Positions 1-7,935 of a DNA stretch of 64,000 nt are shown one piece after another (the first letter of the stretch is position 1; each line of letters opens with the position of its first letter). The stretch lies in NCBI GenBank assembly GCA_964496595.1, contig CAZCAI010000006.1:5555-69554 (forward strand), written 5' to 3'. Source of the stretch: JAAAOZ01 sp964496595. Lineage in GTDB: Bacteria; Chloroflexota; Anaerolineae; B4-G1; SLSP01. Both the position numbers and the translations under genes were made by a program. The notes under the pieces are model-generated. The model was not told the DNA's origin. It did no database searches and saw only the letters and a list, made by a program, of their open reading frames with translations.

Positions 1-93
1 GCGCCCCATCCCCTCCGCTATAGCATCCAGGACTTCGCCGCGCAGATCGTTGGGATCTATGAGGGCGGAGAAAAAGAAGACCCGGATCTCTAA
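1..93 (+). CDS. 3' end of a truncated gene, possibly a glycosyltransferase
   Basis: Frame 1 is open from the window edge to a TAA at 91-93 and gives 30 residues ending in GEKEDPDL. The stretch IQDFAAQIVGIYE resembles the last helix of GT-B glycosyltransferases, where a Phe-Ala...Ile-Tyr-Glu pattern is common, but 30 residues are too few to assign a family. Codon use (GC-rich third positions) matches real genes here. A repeat element starts two bases after the stop. The coding call is moderately sure; the family is a guess. Confidence 0.45.
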   Translation, partial: APHPLRYSIQDFAAQIVGIYEGGEKEDPDL

Positions 94-94
94 G

Positions 95-386
95 TTAGAA
101 TGTATTTGAAAATTCGTTACTGTCACAAAGTCTTCGCCACTTGGCCCCCTGGCTCCGAGGGGATTGTCAAATCCCCGTCTAACCGCCGGATTTAGCAATC
201 CGGCGAGACCCTGGCACGACATGGCGAATACTTTGAGACACAAGCAAAATTCAAGTCGGGAACCCTTGCGAAGGTTCACAGGGACCTTGGGAACAGATTG
301 ACCGGCTCGTGGCGCCTGGTACAAGCTATTTCAGGTCATTTGCGCAACCTTCGCAAGGTTAGAACTAATTTTCAAATAGCCTCTTA
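95..386 (+). repeat. R2 inverted-repeat element, copy 1, interrupted by the 130-bp element
   Basis: The ends are imperfect inverted repeats: TTAGAATGTATTTGAAAATT on the left pairs with AATTTTCAAATAGCCTCTTA on the right. A second inner pair is built on CCTTGCGAAGGTT and AACCTTCGCAAGG. The same sequence, without the 130-bp insert, occurs reversed at 7936-8092. The shape is that of a non-autonomous transposable element. It starts immediately after the stop codon of the upstream gene. Confidence 0.85.
116..245 (+). mobile_element. 130-bp MITE-like element, copy A, with 7-bp target duplication
   Basis: The element runs from GTTACTGTCACAAAG to TTTGAGACACAAGC. Its ends are inverted repeats matching at 19 of 25 positions by eye. 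Inside are two further hairpins, GGGGATT/AATCCCC-like and CGCCGGATT/AATCCGGCG. It is flanked by direct copies of AAAATTC, and the uninterrupted target with one AAAATTC is present at 7936-8092. Two more copies lie at 30955-31084 and 50655-50784. No coding capacity; movement would need a transposase from elsewhere. Confidence 0.9.
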
Positions 387-463
387 GTTTTGCACTCTCT
401 CAACGTTATCACCCAAAAACCAACAAGAGCCATAGATATTATAGGACAGGGCGATGCGAGACA

Positions 464-491
464 TTGACATACAGGCTACTTCTACTATAAT
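464..491 (+). promoter_or_regulatory. sigma-70-type promoter of the arsR operon
   Basis: TTGACA (464-469) and TATAAT (486-491) are both perfect consensus boxes, separated by 16 bp and about 40 bp upstream of the arsR start. Confidence 0.85.
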
Positions 492-498
492 TCATTTT

Positions 499-516
499 AG
501 TATTAGCTTAAATACT
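499..516 (+). promoter_or_regulatory. putative ArsR operator (imperfect palindrome)
   Basis: AGTATT and AATACT form inverted arms with a 6-bp centre, just downstream of the -10 box and upstream of the ribosome binding site (AGGGGGAAG, 518-526). ArsR/SmtB repressors usually bind AT-rich dyads that overlap the start of transcription, so this is the natural candidate for autoregulation. Binding is inferred. Confidence 0.5.
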
Positions 517-531
517 TAGGGGGAAGCTTCA

Positions 532-885
532 ATGGACAAGACATTTCGGGGCCTATCTCGTTTCTTCAAAGCCTTGGGAGACGAAACCCGGCTCCAATTG
601 GTCGCTCTGCTGACCCAACAGGAGCCGGGGCAAGCGATGTGCGTCGGGCGACTGGCCCGCGAGCTGGGCGTGACGGATTCGGCCGTCTCGCAGCATCTGC
701 GCGTGCTCAAAGACCTGGGCCTGGTGCACGCCGAGCGGCGGAGATATCGCCTCCACTACTTTCTCGATGCGGAGCGCCTGGCCGCTTACCAGAATCTGGT
801 GCGCGAGAGGCTTGGCTCGGAATTTGTCGTCTGTGAAGAAAATTCCAATCTAACAAAAGGAGGTGAGAATAATGTGCTGTCATGA
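532..885 (+). CDS. ArsR/SmtB-family winged-helix regulator
   Basis: 117 residues, a normal length for the family. Residues about 8-80 form the winged helix: ALGDETRLQLVALL, then LGVTDSAVSQHLRVLKDLGL as the recognition helix, then the wing RRRYRLHYFLD. The usual alpha-3 ELCVCDL motif is replaced by AMCVGRLARELG, with a single Cys, so the classical alpha-3 arsenic site is absent. Another sensing site, or the Cys near the C-terminus (FVVCEENS), may serve. It is the first gene of a seven-gene operon, with a consensus promoter and a candidate operator just upstream. The next small gene overlaps its 3' end by 14 bp. Family call is firm; the inducer is unknown. Confidence 0.93.
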   Translation: MDKTFRGLSRFFKALGDETRLQLVALLTQQEPGQAMCVGRLARELGVTDSAVSQHLRVLKDLGLVHAERRRYRLHYFLDAERLAAYQNLVRERLGSEFVVCEENSNLTKGGENNVLS

Positions 886-1015
886 TGCAAAGTCGGAATG
901 CTGCCATCCTGAAAAGAAGCGCGATCCACAGGAATGCACGCCGGAGCAGATCGAGGCGTGCCACGGCGAAGCAGCAGAACATCCGTGCGAGACTGAAACC
1001 GAAGCATCCAAGTAA
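872..1015 (+). CDS. 47-residue Cys/His-rich putative metal-binding peptide
   Basis: The ATG at 872 has a near-perfect ribosome binding site (AAAGGAGGTG, 855-864) and overlaps the arsR 3' end by 14 bp in another frame. The product begins MCCHDAKSECCHPEKK and continues with ECTPEQIEACHG and HPCE. It has 7 Cys and 4 His in 47 residues, including two CC-H clusters. There is no signal peptide or membrane segment, so it should act in the cytoplasm. The composition indicates soft-metal binding: a metallochaperone, scavenger or metallothionein-like buffer. I recall similar CTPEQI...CHG peptides beside metal genes but cannot name a family. The strong start and operon position make it a real gene despite its size. 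Confidence 0.8.
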   Translation: MCCHDAKSECCHPEKKRDPQECTPEQIEACHGEAAEHPCETETEASK

Positions 1016-1021
1016 TACCGA

Positions 1022-1066
1022 AACGGGACAATCAGCAGACCGACCAACCTGGCTGGTTGTCCCGTT
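1022..1066 (+). promoter_or_regulatory. hairpin pair between the Cys-rich peptide and the ABC genes
   Basis: AACGGGACAA (1022-1031) pairs perfectly with TTGTCCCGTT (1057-1066). An alternative inner hairpin CAACC/GGTTG uses part of the same 3' arm, so the two cannot form together. No U-tract follows. It could be a processing or stability hairpin that sets the ratio of peptide to transporter, or an attenuator. Pairing is seen; function is inferred. Confidence 0.5.
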
Positions 1067-1069
1067 CTG

Positions 1070-2989
1070 ATGGGAGACATCGTGCAAAAATCCAAGGATA
1101 ACCGACCATCCGGTCCCCAATCGAATCCAAGTGTCCAAGGCAAGCCGAAGGGCGGCGGCCAGCCCGGCCCCTCCGGCCCGGTCTGGCCCATCCTCCGCCG
1201 CCTGCTGCAGAGGATGCGGCCCCACGCGCTGATCCTCACCGGCGTCCTCCTCGCCGCGCTGACGACCACAGCCGCCGAGCTGGCCCCGCCGTGGATCATT
1301 CGCATCGCAGTCGACCGCTTCATCCTCGAAGGACAGCCCCGCCAGGCCTGGTGGGCCGCCGGCGGGCTGCTGGCCCTCTCCCTCGTCCAGGGCGGCGTCG
1401 ATTTTCTCCGCCTCTACCTCAACGCCTACACCGGCCAGCGCATCGTCTTCGACCTGCGCAACGCCGTCTTCGAGCACCTCAGTTGCCTCTCCTTCTCCTT
1501 CTACGACCGGGCGCGCACCGGCGACCTGATGTCCCGCGTCACCGCCGACATCGACGTCCTCAACAACTTTTTCGGGCGGGCGGCGGTGATCGTGCTGACC
1601 AACGTCCTCACCCTGACCGGCATCCTGATCGTGCTATTGATCTGGGACTGGCGGCTGGCCCTGATCTACCTGGGCCTGCTGCCCCTGGTCGTCCTGGGGA
1701 TGTGGGCCTACGCCCGCCGCGTGCGCCCGGCGTGGCGCCGCGTCCAGCGCCAGATGGCGACGTTGACGGGCACGCTGCAGGAGAGCCTGGCGGGCATCCT
1801 GGTGGTCAAGCTCTTCGGGCGCGAGCCGTTCGAACAGCGCCGGGTGAACCGCCAGAGCGAACGGGTGCTCCAGGCCAACATCGAGACCGGCCGCATCGCC
1901 GCGCTCTGGATGCCCTACGCCAGCGTCGTCATGGGCGTGGGGACGGCGCTGGTCCTCTGGTTCGGCGGGCGGAACGTGATCGCCGAGGTGATCTCCCTGG
2001 GCGACCTCGTCGGTTTCGTCACCTACATCCAGATGCTGCTGCGCCCCATCCGCCAGACCGGGATGATGCTCAACGTCGTGATGCAATCCCTGGCCGCCGC
2101 CGAGCGGGTCTTCGAGGTGCTGGATACGGAGCCGGATGTGCAGAATGCCCCCGACGCCTATCCTTTACCTTCGATCAAGGGGCGCGTGCGCTTCGAGGGG
2201 GTGAGCTTCACCTACCAGGCGGGATCTGACGACCACGTCCTGCGCGACATCAGCCTGGAGGCCGCGCCGGGGGAGATGGTCGCCCTGGTGGGACCGTCCG
2301 GCGCGGGCAAGTCGACGCTGGTTCACCTCCTCCCCCGCTTCTACGACGTCCAGGCGGGCCGCATCACCATCGACGGCCACGACATCACCCAGGTGACCGT
2401 CCGGAGCTTGCGCGACGCCATCGGCATCGCCCTGCAATCGATCTTCCTCTTCGACGCCTCCATCGGCGAGAACATCGCCTACGGCAACCCCCACGCCACC
2501 CAGCGGGAGATCGAGTGGGCCGCCCGCGTGGTGCAGATGGACGACTTCATCGCATCGCTGCCGCTGGGCTACGGCACGCCGGTGGGCGAGCGAGGCGTGC
2601 GCCTCTCCGGCGGACAACAGCAGCGCATCGCCCTGGCCCGCGTGCTCCTCACCGACCCGCGCATCCTGATCTTAGACGAACCGACCTCCAGCGTCGACGC
2701 CGACACCGAGCGGCGCATGCAGCAGGCGCTGGCCGAGGTGCGCGCCGGGCGGACGACGTTCGTCATCGCCCATCGGCTGTGGACCGTGCAGCAGGCCGAC
2801 CAGATCCTCGTCCTGCGCGGCGGGCGAGTCGTCGAGCGGGCGCATTCCACCCCAGAGCAATCAGCCCACGAGGCGCTCCTGGCAGCGGGCGGATTCTACA
2901 ACGACGTCTACGCCCTCCAAGTCCAGGCCGAGACGATGGCGCCAGCAGCAGAAGAAGAAGAAGAAGAAGAAGAAGGAGGCTCCCAATGA
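1070..2989 (+). CDS. ABC exporter half-transporter 1 (membrane domain plus ATPase)
   Basis: 639 residues in the fused exporter layout. A Pro/Gly-rich, probably disordered N-terminus (about 1-40) precedes six membrane helices (about 50-340) and an ATPase domain. Walker A GPSGAGKST is near residue 408, the signature LSGGQQQR near 512 and Walker B ILILDEP near 532 with its catalytic Glu; the switch His is in VIAHRL. The C-terminus carries eight consecutive Glu. The ATG at 1070 lacks a clear ribosome site; an in-frame GTG at 1082 has GGGAG five bases upstream and may be the true start. With the overlapping next gene it should form a heterodimeric exporter (TM287/288 or BmrCD type). The substrate is unknown; the ArsR and Cys-rich neighbours suggest a metal, metal-thiol conjugate or toxic compound. 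Confidence 0.93.
   Translation: MGDIVQKSKDNRPSGPQSNPSVQGKPKGGGQPGPSGPVWPILRRLLQRMRPHALILTGVLLAALTTTAAELAPPWIIRIAVDRFILEGQPRQAWWAAGGLLALSLVQGGVDFLRLYLNAYTGQRIVFDLRNAVFEHLSCLSFSFYDRARTGDLMSRVTADIDVLNNFFGRAAVIVLTNVLTLTGILIVLLIWDWRLALIYLGLLPLVVLGMWAYARRVRPAWRRVQRQMATLTGTLQESLAGILVVKLFGREPFEQRRVNRQSERVLQANIETGRIAALWMPYASVVMGVGTALVLWFGGRNVIAEVISLGDLVGFVTYIQMLLRPIRQTGMMLNVVMQSLAAAERVFEVLDTEPDVQNAPDAYPLPSIKGRVRFEGVSFTYQAGSDDHVLRDISLEAAPGEMVALVGPSGAGKSTLVHLLPRFYDVQAGRITIDGHDITQVTVRSLRDAIGIALQSIFLFDASIGENIAYGNPHATQREIEWAARVVQMDDFIASLPLGYGTPVGERGVRLSGGQQQRIALARVLLTDPRILILDEPTSSVDADTERRMQQALAEVRAGRTTFVIAHRLWTVQQADQILVLRGGRVVERAHSTPEQSAHEALLAAGGFYNDVYALQVQAETMAPAAEEEEEEEEGGSQ
2951..2979 (+). repeat. GAA trinucleotide run that becomes a ribosome binding site
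   Basis: Seven or so GAA units encode the poly-Glu tail of the first ABC subunit and run directly into AAGGAGG, the ribosome binding site for the second subunit at 2986. Slippage here would change the tail length in steps of one residue. Confidence 0.7.
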
Positions 2990-4788
2990 CCATTCGCGGC
3001 GGATTTATGACCCGGCTCCAGGGCGAGGAGGAAGCGTTCCGTTTCTCCGACCTGGATCGACAGGCATTGAAGATGTTGTGGCGCTACCTGCGCGAGTACC
3101 AGGGCCGGTTGGCCCTGGCCCTGGCAGCGACGCTGGCGGTGACGGCGACGACGCTGGCCCTGCCCTACCTGACCAAGGTCGCGGTCGATACGGCCATCGC
3201 CCAGAGCGACCTGCGCGAGTTGGGCCTGATCGCCCTCCTCTACCTGGCGCTCAACGGCGTCTACTGGCTGGCGATCTATTGGCAGGGCTACCTCTCCACC
3301 TGGATCGGTCAGCACGTCGTCCACGCCATCCGCACCGACCTCTACGCCCAGGTGCTGCGCCAGTCCATCGCCTTCCACGAGCGGGAGCGGGTGGGCCAGA
3401 TCGCGTCGCGGCTGACCAACGACGTCAACGCCCTGGCCGAGGTCTCCTCCAGCGGCGCGCTCCACCTGGTGACCGACCTGCTCACGCTCGTGGGCATCGT
3501 CGCCATTATGGCCGCGCTCAACCTGCGGCTGACGCTGGTCACGATGTTGTCGATCCCGGTGGTGATGCTGGCCATGGGCTACCTGGGGAAGCAGATGCGC
3601 CGGGCCTACCGCCAGGTGCAGCAGGCGCTGGCCGAGGTCAACGCGGGCGTGGAGCAGGGCGTGGCGGGGATGCGCGTCGTCCAGTCCCTCTCCCGCGAGT
3701 CCTTCTCCATTGAGCAGTTCGAGCGCCTGAGCATGCAGAATATGAAGGCCAACCTGCGCGTGAGCCTCCTCTTCGCCGCCGTCTTCCCGACGATGACGGT
3801 GACCAATATGCTCGGCGTGGCGCTGGTGGTGGGATATGGCGGGATGCTCGTCGCCCAGGGCGCGACCACCATCGGCGTGGTGCTGGCGTTTTTGGGCTAC
3901 GTCTACCGCTTCTTCGGGCCGGTGCGCGAGCTGAGCCTGGTCTACAACACCTTCCAGGCGGCCGCCGCCTCGTTGGATCGGATCGCCGACTATATGGGGC
4001 GCGAGCCGGCGGTCGCCGAGCCGGCAGAGCCGCAGCGCCCGGAAGGCGGCTTCGCGGGCCGAATCGCCTTTGATCACGTCACCTTTGGCTACGGGGACGC
4101 GCCGGTGCTGCACGACGTGACGCTCGACGTGGCCGCCGGCGAGACCGTCGCCCTGGTCGGGCCGACGGGCGCGGGCAAGAGCACCCTGGCCAGATTGCTG
4201 GCGCGGCTCTACGATGTCGATGAGGGGACTGTGAAAATCGATGGCGTTGACGTGCGGCGGATCGCGTCGCGGGACTTGCGCAGGCTGGCGACCATCGTGC
4301 CGCAGGACGTCTTCCTCTTCGCCGCCACGGTGCGCGAGAACGTCCGCTACGGCGACCCGCAGGCGAGCGACGAGGCGGTCGAGGCTGCCGCTCGCCGCGC
4401 CCAGGCCCACGACTTCATCGCCAAACTCCCCCAGGGCTACGAGACCACCGTGGGCGAGCGCGGGGCGACGCTCTCGGGCGGGCAGCGGCAGTTGGTGGCC
4501 TTCGCCCGGGCGCTGCTGGCCGACCCGCGCATCCTGGTGCTGGACGAGGCGACGGCCAACGTCGACGCCTACACCGAGGCGCTGATCCAGAGCGCGATGG
4601 ACGAGATCCGCCGCGACCGGACGACGGTGATCATCGCCCACCGCTTCAGCACGCTGCGCAAGGCCGACCGGATCGTCGTGATCGACGCCGAGCGGATCGT
4701 GGGCCAGGGCCGTCACGAGGACTTGATCGCGAGCAATCCCACTTACCAGCGCCTCTACCGGCGTCAGTGGGCCGAGACGAATGGCTGA
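2986..4788 (+). CDS. ABC exporter half-transporter 2 (membrane domain plus ATPase)
   Basis: 600 residues. The start at 2986 is chosen because AAGGAGG lies 6 bases upstream and the ATG overlaps the upstream TGA; the frame is open further upstream but only as Arg-rich shadow. Six membrane helices (about 40-330) precede an ATPase domain with Walker [10 protein letters not shown] near 391, signature LSGGQRQ near 496, Walker B ILVLDEAT near 515 and switch His in IIAHRF. Both halves of this pair keep the catalytic Glu, so neither site is obviously degenerate. Translational coupling to the first subunit argues for a heterodimer. It ends with an 8-bp overlap into the next transporter gene. Confidence 0.94.
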   Translation: MTIRGGFMTRLQGEEEAFRFSDLDRQALKMLWRYLREYQGRLALALAATLAVTATTLALPYLTKVAVDTAIAQSDLRELGLIALLYLALNGVYWLAIYWQGYLSTWIGQHVVHAIRTDLYAQVLRQSIAFHERERVGQIASRLTNDVNALAEVSSSGALHLVTDLLTLVGIVAIMAALNLRLTLVTMLSIPVVMLAMGYLGKQMRRAYRQVQQALAEVNAGVEQGVAGMRVVQSLSRESFSIEQFERLSMQNMKANLRVSLLFAAVFPTMTVTNMLGVALVVGYGGMLVAQGATTIGVVLAFLGYVYRFFGPVRELSLVYNTFQAAAASLDRIADYMGREPAVAEPAEPQRPEGGFAGRIAFDHVTFGYGDAPVLHDVTLDVAAGETVALVGPTGAGKSTLARLLARLYDVDEGTVKIDGVDVRRIASRDLRRLATIVPQDVFLFAATVRENVRYGDPQASDEAVEAAARRAQAHDFIAKLPQGYETTVGERGATLSGGQRQLVAFARALLADPRILVLDEATANVDAYTEALIQSAMDEIRRDRTTVIIAHRFSTLRKADRIVVIDAERIVGQGRHEDLIASNPTYQRLYRRQWAETNG

Positions 4789-5944
4789 ACAGAAAGGACA
4801 CCGCGATTTCGAGTTCAACCTGCGCGAGCTGGCCGGCTCGATGGGTGATTTCGGCACGCTCTTTCCCCTGGCCGTGGGCTACATCGCCGTCAACGGTCTG
4901 AATCCGGCCGGGCTGTTCATCATGCTCGGCTTGACCAATATTGTCCTGGGGTTGATCTATCGCCTGCCAATGCCGCTGCAACCCAAGAAGGTCATCGCTG
5001 CGACGGCCATCGCGCAGGCGTGGCCGCCCGCTTTGATCTACGCTTCTGGATTGGGCCTGGGCGTGCTCTGGCTGGGCCTCGTCCTCACAGGCGCGCTGCG
5101 CAAGTTGCTGGACATCACGCCCGTCTTCGTCGTGCGGGGCATCCAACTGGCTTTGGCGGCGACCCTGGCGTGGCAGGCGTTCCGGTGGATGCAGCCCGCG
5201 CCGCTCCTGGCGCTGGCCGCGGTTGCCGTCGTCCTGCTCCTGCGCGAGAACCGGTACGCGCCGGCCTCGGTGGTGCTGGTAGTCCTGGGCGTCGCGATCG
5301 TCGCCTGGCGCGGCGAACTGCCGGAGACCTGGAATCTCACCCTGACCCTGCCGCCGCTGACGCTGCCCCGCCTCGACGACGTCTGGCAGGCGATGCTGCT
5401 GGCCGGATTCGCCCAGATCCCCCTCTCCATCACCAACGCCGTGATCGCTCCGGCGGCGCTGATCCGCGATTACTTTCCCGATAAGGCGGTCAGCGAGCGC
5501 AAGCTCCTGCTCAATATGGGCGTGATGAACGTCGCCGCCTCGTTCTTCGGCGGGATGCCGATGTGCCACGGCGCGGGTGGGCTGGCGGGCCAGTACTACT
5601 TCGGCGCGCGCACCGGCGGCACGCCCATCATCGAAGGGGTGATCGAGGTCGCCATCGGGCTTTTCCTGAGCCAGTCCATCGCCGACGTGATGGCCGCTTT
5701 CCCAATGCCGCTGATGGCCGGGATGATGCTCCTGGTCAGCATCGAGCTTGCCAGGCCGCTGCTCGCGTTGCGCCGCTGGAAGCTGGGGATCGCCCTGGTC
5801 ACGGCGCTGCTCTCGGTAGCCACGAATATGGCCCTCGGCTTCGCCGTCGGCCTGGCGATCGCTCACGTGGTGAGCGCTTTGAAGCGCGACTTTACACTAT
5901 CCCATCTTTCCGATCAAGAGGAGGAAAAGCAAACCGATGTCTGA
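4781..5944 (+). CDS. MOT1-like putative molybdate/sulfate transporter
   Basis: 387 residues, about 10-11 membrane helices. ELAGSMGDFGTLFPLAVGY near the start and the later YRLPMPLQPKKVIAATAIAQ match the pattern of the MOT1/SulP-related family (ELxGAxGDLGTxxPL ... RLPMPVQPMK). Family members import molybdate or sulfate, or act on vacuolar pools in plants. A secondary transporter of this family inside an ArsR-led ABC operon is unusual and could point to an oxyanion (molybdate, tungstate, arsenate-like) as the theme. It overlaps the ABC gene upstream by 8 bp and the ATPase gene downstream by 8 bp, so it is tightly coupled. Family confidence is high; substrate and direction are inferred. Confidence 0.85.
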   Translation: MAEQKGHRDFEFNLRELAGSMGDFGTLFPLAVGYIAVNGLNPAGLFIMLGLTNIVLGLIYRLPMPLQPKKVIAATAIAQAWPPALIYASGLGLGVLWLGLVLTGALRKLLDITPVFVVRGIQLALAATLAWQAFRWMQPAPLLALAAVAVVLLLRENRYAPASVVLVVLGVAIVAWRGELPETWNLTLTLPPLTLPRLDDVWQAMLLAGFAQIPLSITNAVIAPAALIRDYFPDKAVSERKLLLNMGVMNVAASFFGGMPMCHGAGGLAGQYYFGARTGGTPIIEGVIEVAIGLFLSQSIADVMAAFPMPLMAGMMLLVSIELARPLLALRRWKLGIALVTALLSVATNMALGFAVGLAIAHVVSALKRDFTLSHLSDQEEEKQTDV

Positions 5945-6884
5945 ATCCTTCGCCATTGACGTCTCAGCGTTGACCAAACGCTATGGCCCGCCCGAATCGG
6001 GCCTGGTGGCCGTCGACCACATCTCATTCCAGGTCCGTCCGGGCGAGATTTTCGGTTTCCTGGGGCCGAACGGGGCGGGCAAGACGACGACCATCCGGAT
6101 GTTAGCCGGGCTTTCGGAACCCACGGCGGGTGAGGTCCACATGTTGGGGCTGGCCCGTTCCCGCGACCTGCCGCAGATCAAAAAGCGCATCGGCGTCGTG
6201 CCGGAAGCGTCCAATCTCTACGACGAACTGACCGCTTTCGGCAACCTGATCTTCTCGATGCAGCTCTACGGCGTGCCACGGGAGGAGCGCGCTCCCCGGG
6301 CCGAGGAACTGCTGGCTCGTTTCCGGCTGGCAGATAAGCGCGATACCCCGTTTGGTAAGCTCTCGCGGGGGATGAAGCGCGCCCTCACCATCGCCGCCGC
6401 GCTGGCCCACAAGCCGGCCCTGCTCTTCCTCGACGAGCCGACGACGGGGCTGGACGTCATCAGCGCGCGCAACCTCCGCCAACTGATCGCCGAACTGCGC
6501 CAGGAGGGCGTGACGATCTTTCTGACCACGCACTATCTGGAGGAAGCCGAGCGATTGTGCGACCGCATTGCTATCATCGTCCGGGGGCGGATCGTGGCGC
6601 TGGACACCGTGGCGCGGCTGAAGGAGCAGGTGCGCGACACCACCGCCGTCGAAGTGACGGTGCAGAAAGAGGCGGGATCAGAAACGCGCCGCCTCACGTG
6701 TGAGGCCCTCACATGTGAGGATCCCGCTACGCTGGTTCGAGAAGCCCTGGCCCAGGCGGAGTCGGAGGGGCGCCGGGTGCTCGCCATCCACACGATCCAG
6801 CCGACGTTGGAGGACGTGTTCGTCGAGTTGACGGGATTGAGCGCCGAGGAAATGGAGGTGGAGAAAAATGAGAAGGGGAAGTGA
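5937..6884 (+). CDS. ABC-2-type transporter ATP-binding subunit
   Basis: 315 residues. Walker A GPNGAGKTT is near residue 43, the signature LSRGMKRA near 142 (a Gly-to-Arg variant of LSGGM, tolerated in this subfamily) and Walker B LLFLDEPTTGLD near 162; HYLEEAERLCDRI holds the switch His. The C-terminal extension after residue 210 is typical of DrrA/NatA-type exporter ATPases. Around 6691-6722 a 15-bp tandem duplication of a palindrome (CTCACRTGTGAG) encodes LTCEALTCED. The start at 5937 has AGAGGAGG upstream and overlaps the previous gene. It pairs with the permease that follows. Confidence 0.93.
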   Translation: MSESFAIDVSALTKRYGPPESGLVAVDHISFQVRPGEIFGFLGPNGAGKTTTIRMLAGLSEPTAGEVHMLGLARSRDLPQIKKRIGVVPEASNLYDELTAFGNLIFSMQLYGVPREERAPRAEELLARFRLADKRDTPFGKLSRGMKRALTIAAALAHKPALLFLDEPTTGLDVISARNLRQLIAELRQEGVTIFLTTHYLEEAERLCDRIAIIVRGRIVALDTVARLKEQVRDTTAVEVTVQKEAGSETRRLTCEALTCEDPATLVREALAQAESEGRRVLAIHTIQPTLEDVFVELTGLSAEEMEVEKNEKGK

Positions 6885-7617
6885 CATGCTACGCGACGAC
6901 CTGCGGGGTATCTGGTATATTATACTCAAGGACCTGAACGCCTACTACTTCAAGCCGCCCAACGTCAGTTGGGGCATCCTTTTCCCCCTGGCCTTCGTAC
7001 TGGCTTTTGCCATCCGCGACCCGGGCAATCTGGAGAGCCTGGCGCCCGGCCTGTTGGCGTTGACGCTGCTCTTTAGCGCCAGCAGCATGGAAGCCATCGT
7101 CATCACCTTTGAGCGACGTATCGGCGCCCTCGAACGGCTGCTGCTGGCCCCCATACGCTTGCCGGCGTTGCTGGCGGGCAAAATTCTGGGGGGCGTGGTC
7201 TTTGCGTTGGCGACGACCGTGGTGGTCCTGATTTTAGCCGTGCTTCTTTTCGGTCTGGCGGGTATCAACTGGCCGGTCTTTGTTTTGGCGATGGGGCTTG
7301 CCGCCGTGGCCTTCTCATCGCTGGGCGCCCTGATCTCGGTGGCGGTCAAAGAGGTCTTCGAGGCGCAAACCTTAGCCAACGCCTTCCGGTTCCCGATGAT
7401 GTTCCTGGGCGGGGTCTTTGTGCCCGTGGCGTCGCTGCCGCCGGGATTGAAGATCGTGGCGCGGGCTTTGCCCCTGACCTACGCTGTCGAAGCGCTGGAG
7501 ATAGCGATGATGGGCGGGCCGCTGCTCACCGCCATCATCGACCTGATCGTCCTGGCTGCCTTCACGGCTGTGTTCTTCGGCCTGGCCACGCGGGTTTTGG
7601 CGCGCCGGTTGGCGTAA
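6868..7617 (+). CDS. ABC-2-type transporter permease
   Basis: 249 residues with six membrane helices and the ABC-2 membrane signature region FPMMFLGGVFVPVASLPPGL before the fifth helix. The ATG at 6868 has GGAGGTGG six bases upstream and overlaps the ATPase gene by 17 bp; an internal ATG at 6886 with GGGGAAG is an alternative. With the preceding ATPase it should form a DrrAB-like exporter. It is the last gene of the operon, followed by a clean hairpin. Confidence 0.92.
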   Translation: MRRGSDMLRDDLRGIWYIILKDLNAYYFKPPNVSWGILFPLAFVLAFAIRDPGNLESLAPGLLALTLLFSASSMEAIVITFERRIGALERLLLAPIRLPALLAGKILGGVVFALATTVVVLILAVLLFGLAGINWPVFVLAMGLAAVAFSSLGALISVAVKEVFEAQTLANAFRFPMMFLGGVFVPVASLPPGLKIVARALPLTYAVEALEIAMMGGPLLTAIIDLIVLAAFTAVFFGLATRVLARRLA

Positions 7618-7658
7618 AAAATGTATAGCAGAGATACCTTTGCCACCCTAAATTACAC

Positions 7659-7683
7659 GGCGGCGACACAGAATGTCGCCGCC
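7659..7683 (+). terminator. hairpin terminator of the arsR-ABC operon
   Basis: GGCGGCGACA and TGTCGCCGCC form a perfect 10-bp stem with a 5-nt loop 41 bp after the last stop codon. The following sequence is only moderately T-rich. Confidence 0.7.
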
Positions 7684-7935
7684 GTTGCTTATACCTCTGC
7701 TTACAAGGGTTGTGCTCGTTATAGGATATAGTATCATATAGATAGAACTAGCTACCAGACAATTTTCCAAGACCACTCTTAATCAGCAGATAGAGCAGAT
7801 ATAAGCAGATTAGATTTCGGTTCAGATCTAAAAACTCACAAAGAAAACATAAAGAGGTGCAGAGGAAGATATTTCTCTGCGGATCTTTGAGAAAATCCCC
7901 GGCAACTCTGTATCAATTAGACGTATCCGTTTAGT
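7684..7935. other. AT-rich intergenic stretch without a recognisable gene
   Basis: Contains short degenerate stretches (for example AAAAACTCACAAAG, AGAGGTGCAGAGGAAG) like the dispersed CACAGAGGCACAGAG-type repeats seen again near 26890, 27297 and 58105. No supported open frame or RNA gene. Confidence 0.5.

Noticed and set aside
2908..4857. Long open frame on the minus strand opposite the second ABC gene (and similar ones at 707-1477, 4646-5866, 21575-23143, 33969-35501, 37395-39005)
   Set aside because: They are antisense shadows of real genes in GC-rich DNA: Gly/Arg/His/Pro-rich translations with no domain or ribosome site.
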